DNA of 64,000 nt from Akkermansia muciniphila (GTDB lineage Bacteria > Verrucomicrobiota > Verrucomicrobiia > Verrucomicrobiales > Akkermansiaceae). Below the pieces are notes generated by a model. It did no database searches and was not told where the DNA came from. It saw only the letters and a list, made by a program, of their open reading frames with translations. Positions 27,514 through 35,212 of the stretch are shown piece after piece. Numbering within the stretch: the first letter of the stretch is position 1; the number at the start of each line of letters is the position of its first letter. Both the position numbers and the translations under genes were made by a program. Location: the NCBI RefSeq assembly GCF_900184965.1, contig NZ_FXYA01000215.1, positions 372,001 to 436,000 of the forward strand, given 5' to 3'.

Positions 27514-28089
27514 ATGCGTATTATCAGCGGAAAGGCCGGCGGCATAACCCTGTCTGTTCCCAAAGGGGAAGTGCGTCCCACGACAGACCGGGTCAGGGAG
27601 GCCGTTTTTTCCATCCTGAATCCGCTGATGGACGGGGCCGACGTGCTGGATTTGTTTACCGGGTCCGGCGCTTTCGGCCTAGAGGCTCTCAGCCGTGGGG
27701 CGGGAAACGCCCGCATGGTGGATTTTTCCCGTCTCTCCTGCGCGGCGGCCAAGGCCAATCTCGTCAAAACAGGTTTGGAAGGCGGAACCGTTATCCAGGG
27801 GGATGCCGTCCAGTTTGTAAAAAGGGACCTGCTGGCCGGCAGGAAGTACGATATTATTTTTGCAGATCCTCCTTATTGCAAGGGGCCGGCGGACCGCGAC
27901 TTTATTGTTGAGCTGGCGGAGGCAGGAGTTGCCGGGCTATTGAAGGACGGCGGCGTGTTTATTGCGGAAGTGCAGGAGGGCTGGGGTACCGGAAGGGAAG
28001 GCGCCGCGGAAATTGACGGCCTGAATCTGGTGGATACCCGCCGGTACGGGAAAAATATGCTGCTGTTCTACCAATTACCTGAGAAGTAA
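27514..28089 (+). CDS. rsmD: 16S rRNA (guanine(966)-N2)-methyltransferase RsmD
   Basis: A 191-residue SAM-dependent N2-guanine methyltransferase acting on 16S rRNA in the small subunit. It starts with the family opening MRIISGKAGG. RPTTDRVREAVFSIL is at 21-35, the SAM-binding loop DLFTGSGAFGLEALSRGA at 46-63 and the catalytic motif DPPY at 118-121. It is followed by waaA with a 1-bp gap, so the two are co-transcribed. Confidence 0.93.
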   Translation: MRIISGKAGGITLSVPKGEVRPTTDRVREAVFSILNPLMDGADVLDLFTGSGAFGLEALSRGAGNARMVDFSRLSCAAAKANLVKTGLEGGTVIQGDAVQFVKRDLLAGRKYDIIFADPPYCKGPADRDFIVELAEAGVAGLLKDGGVFIAEVQEGWGTGREGAAEIDGLNLVDTRRYGKNMLLFYQLPEK

Positions 28090-28090
28090 G

Positions 28091-29377
28091 ATGAAAGCCT
28101 TCCTGTTTTCCTTCTGCTACAATATTCTGTATACCGTCGGGTGGCTGGTGACGCTGCCTTCCTATCTGCTTAAGCAGAAGAGAAGAGGCGGATTCGGCAC
28201 GGGGCTTCTGGAGCGTTTCGGGCTGTACCGGGTCTCTTATAACCGGGAACCGAAGGGGGTATTGTATGTGCATGCCGTAAGCGTGGGTGAAGTGGTGCTG
28301 GCTCTCAAGTTTCTCCGGGCGTGGCTCCGGGAACGCGGAGGTTCCGCCGTGCTGGCCACCAGTACGGCTACGGGGCATGATACGGCGGTGAATGCGCAGG
28401 TTCCCGGCGTGCGCGTGATTTATGCCCCTTTTGACCTTCTGGGCCTGCCGGGAAGGTGTTTTGACCGTTTTGAACCGGAAGCCATTGTTCTGGTGGAGGC
28501 CGAGTTGTGGCCGAACTTTGCCCGCGCCGCCAGGGTGCGCGGCATACCCATGGCGATGATTAATGCCCGCATGTCCGCCAGATCCGAGAGCCGTTACCGC
28601 GCTTTTAAATGGATTTCAAAGTATTATTTTTCCTTCCTTGACGCTATGGGCGTACAGGACAAGGGAGATGTCCGGAGGTTTGAATCCGTGGGCGTGCGTT
28701 CCTCCATCATCCATGTAACGGGAAGCATCAAATTTGACCAGCAAATGGCGGAGCGCAAGGAGGTTAATGCGGAGTTTGCCTCCATTCTGGACAAGCTGAA
28801 ACGCGGCAAGCCTGTAGTGCTGGCCGCCAGCACGCATGACGGGGAGGAAGTTTTGATTGCGGAGGCGGCGCGCAAGGCGGGGGGCTTTCCCCTGATCGTG
28901 CCCAGGCATGCGGAACGCCGCCATGCCGTGGTGCGGGAACTGGAAGCCCAGGGCTGGCAGTGCGTGCTGCGGACTGATGGGGAAATTCCGGAAACCCTGA
29001 AGGACCATGTTTGTTACATCGCGGATACGACGGGGGAATTGAGGGACTGGACTGCGCTGGCGGATGTAGCCGTGATCGGCAAAAGCTTTTTGGCGGACGG
29101 TGGCCAGAATCCGGCTGAAGCCGTCGCCTGCGGCGTGCCCGTGCTGACGGGGCCTCATATGGAAAATTTCGATGGCCTGGTCCAGCTGCTTGAAGGCGTG
29201 GACGGAATCACCAGGTGTGGAGAAGACCGTCTGGCGGACGTGCTCAAGGAGATGCTGGACAATCCCCTGCTGGCTCATGCCCAGTCTTCCCGCGCCCAGG
29301 TGGCGCTGAAGGCCCATTTCGGCGCTACGGCCCGGACCATTCGCATGATCTGCATCATGCTCAAGATTCCCGTTTAA
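28091..29377 (+). CDS. waaA: 3-deoxy-D-manno-octulosonic-acid (Kdo) transferase
   Basis: A 428-residue GT30 enzyme that attaches Kdo to lipid A precursor on the inner membrane, implying an LPS-type outer membrane. A membrane-anchoring helix (about 8-26) precedes the N-terminal domain. HAVSVGEV (61-68) holds the probable catalytic Glu67. LVEAELWPNF (around 137-146) and KSFLADGGQNPAEAVACGVPVLTGPHMENF (near 335-364) are conserved. It overlaps the convergent protease gene by 17 bases. Confidence 0.94.
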   Translation: MKAFLFSFCYNILYTVGWLVTLPSYLLKQKRRGGFGTGLLERFGLYRVSYNREPKGVLYVHAVSVGEVVLALKFLRAWLRERGGSAVLATSTATGHDTAVNAQVPGVRVIYAPFDLLGLPGRCFDRFEPEAIVLVEAELWPNFARAARVRGIPMAMINARMSARSESRYRAFKWISKYYFSFLDAMGVQDKGDVRRFESVGVRSSIIHVTGSIKFDQQMAERKEVNAEFASILDKLKRGKPVVLAASTHDGEEVLIAEAARKAGGFPLIVPRHAERRHAVVRELEAQGWQCVLRTDGEIPETLKDHVCYIADTTGELRDWTALADVAVIGKSFLADGGQNPAEAVACGVPVLTGPHMENFDGLVQLLEGVDGITRCGEDRLADVLKEMLDNPLLAHAQSSRAQVALKAHFGATARTIRMICIMLKIPV

Positions 29378-30332
29378 TATCGGGAGTTTTCTGCCCCTGA
29401 GGCTCCGGCCTGGAATGGGGCGGGAGGGCGAAAACTTCCCCTTGCGGCGCATCAATGATGATGTCAAAATGCTGGAAGGTGTCCACGCCAATCTGGTATC
29501 GGCCCCCTGTTCCCGTTACGGCAAAGGAAAGGCCGTCCATTTGGAAGTCCGGTCCCATGCGGAGCGTGGAGGGGATTCCCAGTTTCATGACAGTACAATC
29601 CCCGTTGTGTCCGTTAATGTCGGTCGCTTTGGTGGTGAGCTGATGGCCGTTCGGATCCACGGGCCACTGTTCCACCGGCGCCATGGAAAGAGAAGAGCCG
29701 GAGTCAAGGGCCAGGGGGAAAGCGTCTCCCCCACGGGAACAGCGGATGTAAAAAATTCCGGAAGGACCTCGTTCCACATCCAGCGGCTTCATGTATTGGA
29801 CGGGGAAGCGGGAGCGTTCCAGAAACTGCAGAGAAGCGTTCCTGACGGACAGCAGGAATGGGGAGAACCCCAGGTAGTTGATCCCCAGAATGCCGTCCAC
29901 TTTCACCTGCATATCCTTTTGAAGGGGAGTAAGATCCAGGGCAAGGCCGAAGAAATTTTTAATATGAAGCCCTCCCATGGAGAAAGACCGCATGGCAAAT
30001 AGCCGGGGGGCGGCACGGACGTTGGAACCAGGGGCGATTTGAACGTCTTCAAGAGGCAGACCGGGAAAATTCTTCTTGATGAATTTGATGTCAAATGTGG
30101 TGTGGGAAGCCGCCGTGTCCACAATAAGATTGCATGGGACTCCATTGACAGCGCATTGCGCTACAAGAAGCTTGCTGCGGGAATCCCTCTCCAGCTTTAC
30201 GGGGTTCAGGTCAGTAATGGACACGACAGGGCCGCCTGCGGCGGGAACCGCCTGTTCTTCTGCGGATAAGGGAAGCGTCCCTAACGCCAGAAGAGCCAGG
30301 GAAGTGCGGATGAAGCTGCATGAGGATAGCAT
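29361..30332 (-). CDS. Secreted pepsin/retropepsin-like aspartyl protease
   Basis: A 323-residue exported protein with a signal peptide (about 1-24). Two aspartyl-protease motifs are spaced as in a two-lobed pepsin fold: VDTAAS (Asp72) in the first half and LDSGSS (Asp210) in the second. Hydrophobic-hydrophobic-Gly patches follow each (DGILGINYLG at 146-155; YQIGVDTF near 291). Single-chain bacterial proteases of this kind are uncommon and mostly uncharacterised. The start ATG at 30332 begins the signal peptide; the frame is open to 30368. Substrate unknown. Confidence 0.8.
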   Translation of the reverse strand: MLSSCSFIRTSLALLALGTLPLSAEEQAVPAAGGPVVSITDLNPVKLERDSRSKLLVAQCAVNGVPCNLIVDTAASHTTFDIKFIKKNFPGLPLEDVQIAPGSNVRAAPRLFAMRSFSMGGLHIKNFFGLALDLTPLQKDMQVKVDGILGINYLGFSPFLLSVRNASLQFLERSRFPVQYMKPLDVERGPSGIFYIRCSRGGDAFPLALDSGSSLSMAPVEQWPVDPNGHQLTTKATDINGHNGDCTVMKLGIPSTLRMGPDFQMDGLSFAVTGTGGRYQIGVDTFQHFDIIIDAPQGEVFALPPHSRPEPQGQKTPDIKRES

Positions 30333-30386
30333 TTTTTCACCATTAAGCGTGTTTTTGCAGTTTGACAAGCCAATTCTGAAGGAGCA

Positions 30387-31508
30387 TCAGTCATGGCTGC
30401 GGTGGTTGGGTTTGTGGCGGCGTTCCAGTTCCACGCGGTCTTCGTAGTTCCGGGCCTGCACTTTCCGGTCTCTTTTTCCGGCCCGTTCCACGTTCATTTG
30501 CCTTTTTTTCTGGCGTTTTGCAAGCCGGGCGATTTCATTTTCCAAATTCAGGAAGTTCAAGTACCGCTCCTTGTCCAGCCTCCCTTCGTCCACGGCCTTC
30601 CTGATGGCGCAGCCGGAATCTTTACCGTGGCTGCAATCCGCGAATTTGCATTCATGAGCCAGCTCCGTCAAATCCGCAAAGCTTTCACGGAGAGTATGTT
30701 CATCAGTCCACATCTGTATTTCCCGGATGCCGGGATTATCAATCAGCAAACCGCCATGCCTGAGGAGCACCAATTCCCGCGCCACTGTCGTATGGCGCCC
30801 TTTGCCGGTTACTTCATTGACTTCTCCTGTCCAGAGCCATTCATCCCCCAGCAGGGTATTGACCAGTGTGGACTTCCCAACGCCTGAGGACCCGACGATG
30901 CAGATGGTTTTTCCCTTGGAGAGGCATTTGCGGAATTCCCTGATTCCCCTGTTGTGCAGGGCGCTGATGCTGATCATGGCGCATTCCGGGGAAAGCTCCC
31001 GCAGGATTTGCATGGCTGTTGCCACTTCCTCCCTGGAAAAAAGATCCGTTTTGTTAAGCAGGATGAGGGGGGAGGCTCCGCTGCGGCGGATGAGCGTGAA
31101 GTAGCGCTCCATGCGCCTGGGGTTGAAGTCCGTTCCCGGCTCCGTCACCACGGCCACGATATCCACATTGGTTCCCAATACCTGTTCCGCGCTGCTTTTC
31201 CCTGGGGCTTTGCGGGAAAAACAGGTCTGGCGCGGGAGAATGGAGCGTATGACGGCCTCGTCTCCCGTTTCCCCCGGGTCGATCGCCACCCAGTCTCCAA
31301 CGGCGGGCAGTTCCGCATCCGTGGCCGCGTCATGCCAGAGTTTGCCGCTGATGACGGCATCTATATCTTCCCCCCCTTCCAGAAGAGCAGTAAAGTTGAT
31401 TTTCGTTTCCCGGATGAGGCGCCCCGGCACCCAGCCTGGTTTGGCAACGGCGTCGAAAGCGCGTTGAAAGTGGTCGTTCCAGCCTAAATCCTGAAGAGTG
31501 ACGGGCAT
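30387..31508 (-). CDS. rsgA: Small ribosomal subunit biogenesis GTPase RsgA
   Basis: A 373-residue circularly permuted GTPase that checks late 30S maturation. It has an OB domain (about 35-105). G4 NKTD (152-155) precedes G1 GSSGVGKS (206-213) and G3 DNPG (257-260), the permuted order diagnostic of the family. A zinc knuckle follows with Cys287, Cys292, His294 and Cys300. A basic tail (KRQKKRQMNVERAGKRDRK) ends the protein. The ATG at 31508 is chosen as family start. It is downstream of coaB on the same strand. Confidence 0.94.
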   Translation of the reverse strand: MPVTLQDLGWNDHFQRAFDAVAKPGWVPGRLIRETKINFTALLEGGEDIDAVISGKLWHDAATDAELPAVGDWVAIDPGETGDEAVIRSILPRQTCFSRKAPGKSSAEQVLGTNVDIVAVVTEPGTDFNPRRMERYFTLIRRSGASPLILLNKTDLFSREEVATAMQILRELSPECAMISISALHNRGIREFRKCLSKGKTICIVGSSGVGKSTLVNTLLGDEWLWTGEVNEVTGKGRHTTVARELVLLRHGGLLIDNPGIREIQMWTDEHTLRESFADLTELAHECKFADCSHGKDSGCAIRKAVDEGRLDKERYLNFLNLENEIARLAKRQKKRQMNVERAGKRDRKVQARNYEDRVELERRHKPNHRSHD

Positions 31509-31539
31509 GAAAATGGAAAATGTAGTTTTGGGAAAGGCC

Positions 31540-31559
31540 GCCGGCATTTACATGCCGGC
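31540..31559. repeat. GCCGGCAT hairpin between coaB and rsgA
   Basis: GCCGGCAT (31540-31547), loop TTAC, ATGCCGGC (31552-31559), just upstream of rsgA. A related palindrome TGCCGGCCGGCA lies at 31608-31619 in the coaB 3' end. No T-run follows. Confidence 0.45.
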
Positions 31560-31589
31560 ATGGAATCGTGGGGCAAACCTTCTTCCGGT

Positions 31590-32264
31590 TCAAGCGTGGA
31601 ACGGGTCTGCCGGCCGGCATGACGGAGCTTTCCCCTGTGCGAGACGGCATGCGCGCTCGATGATTTGGAGGGCAATTTGCGTTTTAGGCGCTTTTTCCAG
31701 AAGCTCCGTCCGGTCCGGATAAACGAGCAGCACTTCATTTTCAGAGGAGTTGAAACCAATGTCGCTGCGGGAAACGTCGTTGGCCACAATCATGTCGCAC
31801 CGCTTGCGTTCCAGTTTGCCGCGCGCGTAATTTTCCACGTCATGAGTTTCCGCCGCGAAGCCTACCAGAATGCCTCTGAAGCCGAATTCCGCGCGCATGG
31901 AGCCCAAAATATCCGCAGTACGTTCCAGTTCTAAAATCATGCGTTCCCCCGTTTTCTTGATTTTGCGGTCCGGAACGGAGACGGGGCGGTAATCCGCCAC
32001 GGCGGCGCTGAGGATGGCCGCGTCTGCGTAGGGGGCCTGGTTTTTGACGGCGTCATACATTTCCTGGGCACATTCCACCGGCAGGAAGTCCACTCCGTGC
32101 GGAATGTCCAGGGACGTGGGGCCGGAGATGAGAAGGACGCTGTGGCCTTCGTGAACAGCCGCTTCCGCCAGGCAATACCCCATTTTCCCGGAGGAGTGGT
32201 TGGTGAGGTATCTGACGGGGTCAATAGCTTCCCTGGTGGGGCCTGCCGTGATGAGAAAACGCAT
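31590..32264 (-). CDS. coaB: Stand-alone phosphopantothenate-cysteine ligase (CoaB)
   Basis: A 224-residue CoaB domain that joins phosphopantothenate and cysteine in CoA synthesis. MRFLITAGPTREAIDPVRYLTN is the domain's signature start, followed by SSGKMG, ILSAAVADYRP and GFAAETHD. MIVANDVSRSDIGFNSSENEV contains the conserved Asn and Asp of the nucleotide site. In most bacteria CoaB is fused after CoaC; here the CoaC domain is a separate gene at 40951. The last ~15 residues (GKAPSCRPADPFHA) look unconserved. Confidence 0.9.
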   Translation of the reverse strand: MRFLITAGPTREAIDPVRYLTNHSSGKMGYCLAEAAVHEGHSVLLISGPTSLDIPHGVDFLPVECAQEMYDAVKNQAPYADAAILSAAVADYRPVSVPDRKIKKTGERMILELERTADILGSMRAEFGFRGILVGFAAETHDVENYARGKLERKRCDMIVANDVSRSDIGFNSSENEVLLVYPDRTELLEKAPKTQIALQIIERACRLAQGKAPSCRPADPFHA

Positions 32265-32370
32265 GAAAGGCATTATGCGGAATTACGGGTAAAAGTGAAG
32301 AGTGATCTTGTGCAGCCGCGCATTATGTTCCGGCTTGACTCCTTCCCGCGATTGGGGGAGTTATGAAGGC

Positions 32371-33525
32371 GTGATTTATTGGGATAATAACGCCACCACA
32401 CCGCTGGCCCCGGAGGTTTACGAGGCCATGGAGCCGTTTTTAAAAGAACGGTTTTTCAACCCGTCCGCCGGTTACGGCTGTGCCAGGCGCGTGCGCGAGG
32501 CCGTGGAGGAGGCCCGTGAGGCCGTTGCCGCCCTGTTGGGCGCATTTCCTTCGGAAATTATATTTACTTCCGGCGGAACGGAGGCGTCCAATATGGCTTT
32601 CCGCCAGATGGCCGGGGTGCGGGAGGGAGGGATAGGCGTTTTGTCCACGGACCATGACGCCTCCCTGAAAACTGCCCTGGCCCTGGGCTGCGGCCGTGTC
32701 TGCCCCGTGGACGGGGAAGGGAGAGCGATTCCGGAAAAATGGGAGTCCATGTGCGCGGGGGGAGTATCCGGCGTTTCTTTTGCCTGGGCCAATAATGAGA
32801 CAGGCGCATTGCAGGATGCGGCGGTTTTGTGTTCCTCCGCCGGGAAGCACGGAGTTCCCGTGCATTTGGATGTGGTTCAGTGCGCCGGGAAAATTCCCGT
32901 GGATTTACACGGAATGGAAGTGGATTATGCTTCCGTATCCGCACACAAATTTCATGGCCCCAAGGGGATTGGATGTCTGTACAGGAGAGCGGGGGCTCCT
33001 TTTTCCCCTTTGTTGTTCGGCGGAGGGCAGGAGTACGGCCTGAGGTCCGGCACGGAGAATGTTCCGGGAATCATTGGTTTTGGTGCGGCGGCGCGGGCGG
33101 CATTGAGGCACTTGGAGGAAGACGCCGGACGGCTGTCCCGGATGCGGGATTCTTTTGAGGCTCTCCTGAGGGCACAGGTGGGGGGCGTGACGGTGCATTC
33201 CGGAGGAACGGAACGTATTCCTAATACTTCCAATCTGGCGTTTGACGGGTGTACGGCGGAAGCGCTGATGCTGTTGCTGGAACCTGCCGGCCTGCTGTGT
33301 TCGGCAGGTTCGGCCTGCCACACGCTGCAGCCTGTGCCTTCCCATGTGCTAACGGCTATGGGATTATCTGATGAGGCGGTACGTTCCTCCCTGCGTTTTT
33401 CCCTGTCTTTCATGACGACGCAGGAGGAGGTGGAACAGGCGGCGGCCCTGGTGGGAGCCGCCGTTCGGAAGGTGCGCGGCGTCCAGTCTTCGCGTACCGG
33501 CCCGGTGCTTGTGTACAGGCCGTAG
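32371..33525 (+). CDS. Cysteine desulfurase, NifS/IscS-like
   Basis: A 384-residue class V PLP aminotransferase that takes sulfur from cysteine as a protein persulfide. IYWDNNATTPLAPEV opens the protein. The PLP lysine is K193 (SAHKFHGPKG), the active cysteine C316 (SAGSACH), and SHVLTAMGLS follows. The start is a GTG at 32371; no ATG in frame fits the family N terminus. It stands alone, without iscU, iscA or a thiolation gene next to it. It could feed the suf system, tRNA thiolation or another sulfur pathway; it is not of the SufS type. Confidence 0.9.
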   Translation: MIYWDNNATTPLAPEVYEAMEPFLKERFFNPSAGYGCARRVREAVEEAREAVAALLGAFPSEIIFTSGGTEASNMAFRQMAGVREGGIGVLSTDHDASLKTALALGCGRVCPVDGEGRAIPEKWESMCAGGVSGVSFAWANNETGALQDAAVLCSSAGKHGVPVHLDVVQCAGKIPVDLHGMEVDYASVSAHKFHGPKGIGCLYRRAGAPFSPLLFGGGQEYGLRSGTENVPGIIGFGAAARAALRHLEEDAGRLSRMRDSFEALLRAQVGGVTVHSGGTERIPNTSNLAFDGCTAEALMLLLEPAGLLCSAGSACHTLQPVPSHVLTAMGLSDEAVRSSLRFSLSFMTTQEEVEQAAALVGAAVRKVRGVQSSRTGPVLVYRP

Positions 33526-33672
33526 TGGAGGGGGGGGAAGGTTGGGGCGCTCGTTCAGAAAGCCGTATTATATAATTTGAGGGCCGGCGGTGTGTTGAAG
33601 GAAGAGGATGGAAGAGAAGCCGGCCGGCATGGCCTTTCCTTTCATTTTTACCGGAAGGCGGGCCTTTCTTTC

Positions 33673-33700
33673 TTGAGTTCCATACATCCGCCATGCTAAT
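33673..33700 (+). promoter_or_regulatory. Weak putative promoter for the GNAT gene
   Basis: TTGAGT (33673-33678) and GCTAAT (33695-33700), 16 bases apart, about 45 bp before the ATG at 33745 in a 219-bp gap otherwise without clear signals. Confidence 0.3.
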
Positions 33701-33744
33701 CTGTACAGACTACAGGAAGGTTGCCGAATACCTGTTATTGATGT

Positions 33745-34188
33745 ATGAAGATAGAACATTACCAGAATAGGGATGAAACGGAGGTTTTGAATATTTGGCT
33801 GAAAGCGTCCGAACAGGCCCATTCTTTTGCGGGCGTGGGGTTCTGGTGCGGTCTGGTGGAAGATATGAGGCAGGTGTACCTGCCCAGGGCGCGTACATGG
33901 GTGTGCAGGGACGGTGGTCGCGTTGTCGGGTTTGCCTGCCTGGTGGGGGAAGGGGAACTGGCCGCCCTGTTCGTGGCGCCGGAACGTCAGTGTGAAGGAA
34001 TAGGTACAGCGCTGCTGGACTGGGTAAAGGAACACAGCAAGGGAATGCTGACGGTGGGAGTTTATGAAGAGAATGCCCGCGCCCGCGCATTCTATCGGCG
34101 GGGCGGGTTTGAAGAAATCGGCTCCAGGGAGGATGAGTTGACGGGAAGCCGGGAGTACCGGATGGAATGGAAAAGAGAGAGTATGTGA
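33745..34188 (+). CDS. GNAT N-acetyltransferase (YjaB-like)
   Basis: A 147-residue GNAT protein. Motif A is visible as LAALFVAPERQCEGIGTALL (about 72-91), with the acetyl-CoA loop Q-C-E-G-I-G. YEENARARAFYRRGGFEEIG (108-127) is motif B with the typical Asn and Tyr. WLKASEQAHSF near residue 18 matches the YjaB/ElaA-like subgroup. It is a single gene ended by a terminator shared with the convergent regulator gene. Substrate unknown. Confidence 0.87.
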   Translation: MKIEHYQNRDETEVLNIWLKASEQAHSFAGVGFWCGLVEDMRQVYLPRARTWVCRDGGRVVGFACLVGEGELAALFVAPERQCEGIGTALLDWVKEHSKGMLTVGVYEENARARAFYRRGGFEEIGSREDELTGSREYRMEWKRESM

Positions 34189-34195
34189 TTATCAT

Positions 34196-34228
34196 AAAAA
34201 AGGCGGAAGTTCCGATGAACTTCCGCCT
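34196..34228 (-). terminator. Rho-independent terminator, deoR-type gene (works on both strands)
   Basis: Perfect 12-bp stem AGGCGGAAGTTC (34201-34212) / GAACTTCCGCCT (34217-34228) with a 4-base loop. The minus strand runs into TTTTTATG. It lies 19 bp past the regulator's stop and just after the convergent GNAT gene. Confidence 0.9.
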
Positions 34229-34247
34229 CCTGTAAAGCAGACAGCCG

Positions 34248-34997
34248 TCAGGCGAGTTCCACCTTGACGCCGCTCTTTTCAATCTGGTCGGCCATTTCCG
34301 GAGAAAGGGCCTCATCAGTGATGAGCATGGAAACCTGGGAGGGCGCAACGGTATAGAATGCCGGGTTGTTAGCCACGCTGGTGGAAGGCATGGCGATGAT
34401 CACCTTGGCATCCGCGGGGATGACGCTCTTGATGAATTCGGATTGCAGCATGTTCTTGTATCCGGCGCCATGCTTGGGGGAGTAGCAGTCCGGCGTTAGC
34501 ACAACCATGTCAATGCTCAGGGAGCCGGCAGCCTTGGCGGCGTCCTGTCCTACATAGACCAGGGCTTCGCGGTCAAAGTGTCCGCCCGTGCAATAGAAGC
34601 TCAGGTTCGGAATGCCTTCAAGCCGGGTCAGCAACGTGGGGTTGTTGGAAACCACGTGCGTATCCTTGGAATTGATGTGGTTGCATATTTGATAGCCCAT
34701 GGTGCTGCTGTCAATGAACATAACCACGGAAGCGGGAATATTCTGAACAGTTTTTTTGGCAATCCTGATAGACACATCGTCTTGAGTAACAATGTCTTCA
34801 TGAAGGGATTTGTGAGTAAGCGCCAGAGCACCGCCGTGGACGCGCTTGAGGAAGCCGCGTTTTTCAAGGTTAATCAAATCATTGCGGACCGTTTCATCCG
34901 TGACCTTCATCTGTTTGGCCAGAGCGATGGTCCTTGCAGCTCCATGTTCGGCCAGCGTTTTCAGAATGAACTCCTTTCGTTGGGATGCTAAATACAT
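34248..34997 (-). CDS. DeoR/GlpR-family transcriptional regulator
   Basis: A 249-residue repressor of sugar-phosphate-sensing type. An N-terminal winged helix covers about 1-57 (RKEFILKTLAEHGAARTIALAKQM, then VTDETVRNDLINLEKRGFLKRVHGGA, the DeoR signature). The DeoR C-terminal effector domain follows, with FIDSSTMGYQICNHI and VVLTPDCYSPKHGAG. No sugar kinase or transporter adjoins it, so its target is not evident. A 215-bp AT-rich region with TTAGAA/TTCTAA dyads lies upstream, a likely autoregulatory site. Confidence 0.9.
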   Translation of the reverse strand: MYLASQRKEFILKTLAEHGAARTIALAKQMKVTDETVRNDLINLEKRGFLKRVHGGALALTHKSLHEDIVTQDDVSIRIAKKTVQNIPASVVMFIDSSTMGYQICNHINSKDTHVVSNNPTLLTRLEGIPNLSFYCTGGHFDREALVYVGQDAAKAAGSLSIDMVVLTPDCYSPKHGAGYKNMLQSEFIKSVIPADAKVIIAMPSTSVANNPAFYTVAPSQVSMLITDEALSPEMADQIEKSGVKVELA

Positions 34998-35017
34998 TTG
35001 ATTTTGTTTTTCTATGT

Positions 35018-35035
35018 AGAATGTTTACACGTTCT
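35018..35035. promoter_or_regulatory. Near-palindrome upstream of the DeoR-type gene
   Basis: AGAATGT (35018-35024), spacer TTAC, ACGTTCT (35029-35035); 6 of 7 arm positions pair. It lies about 20 bp upstream of the regulator's start codon. Confidence 0.3.
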
Positions 35036-35082
35036 GGGCGTTAAGTTGTTTTCTAACAATTTTTCACTAGAACAGTCAAGCG

Positions 35083-35095
35083 TTAGAAATTCTAA
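35083..35095. promoter_or_regulatory. TTAGAA-A-TTCTAA palindrome upstream of the DeoR-type gene
   Basis: Perfect 6-1-6 dyad at 35083-35095. Another TTCTAA half-site lies at 35051-35056, and TTTCTAAC (35050-35057) pairs with GTTAGAAA (35082-35089). The cluster of related half-sites suggests a repressor operator. Confidence 0.4.
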
Positions 35096-35212
35096 GTTTT
35101 GATTGTTATTGTGAATAATGCAGATTTTATAATAGTGGGACAACTGAATACCGAGAAATGTACAAAAATAATTTCAAGATGCACAAATTTGTTATCGTTA
35201 TGACAGATTTTA

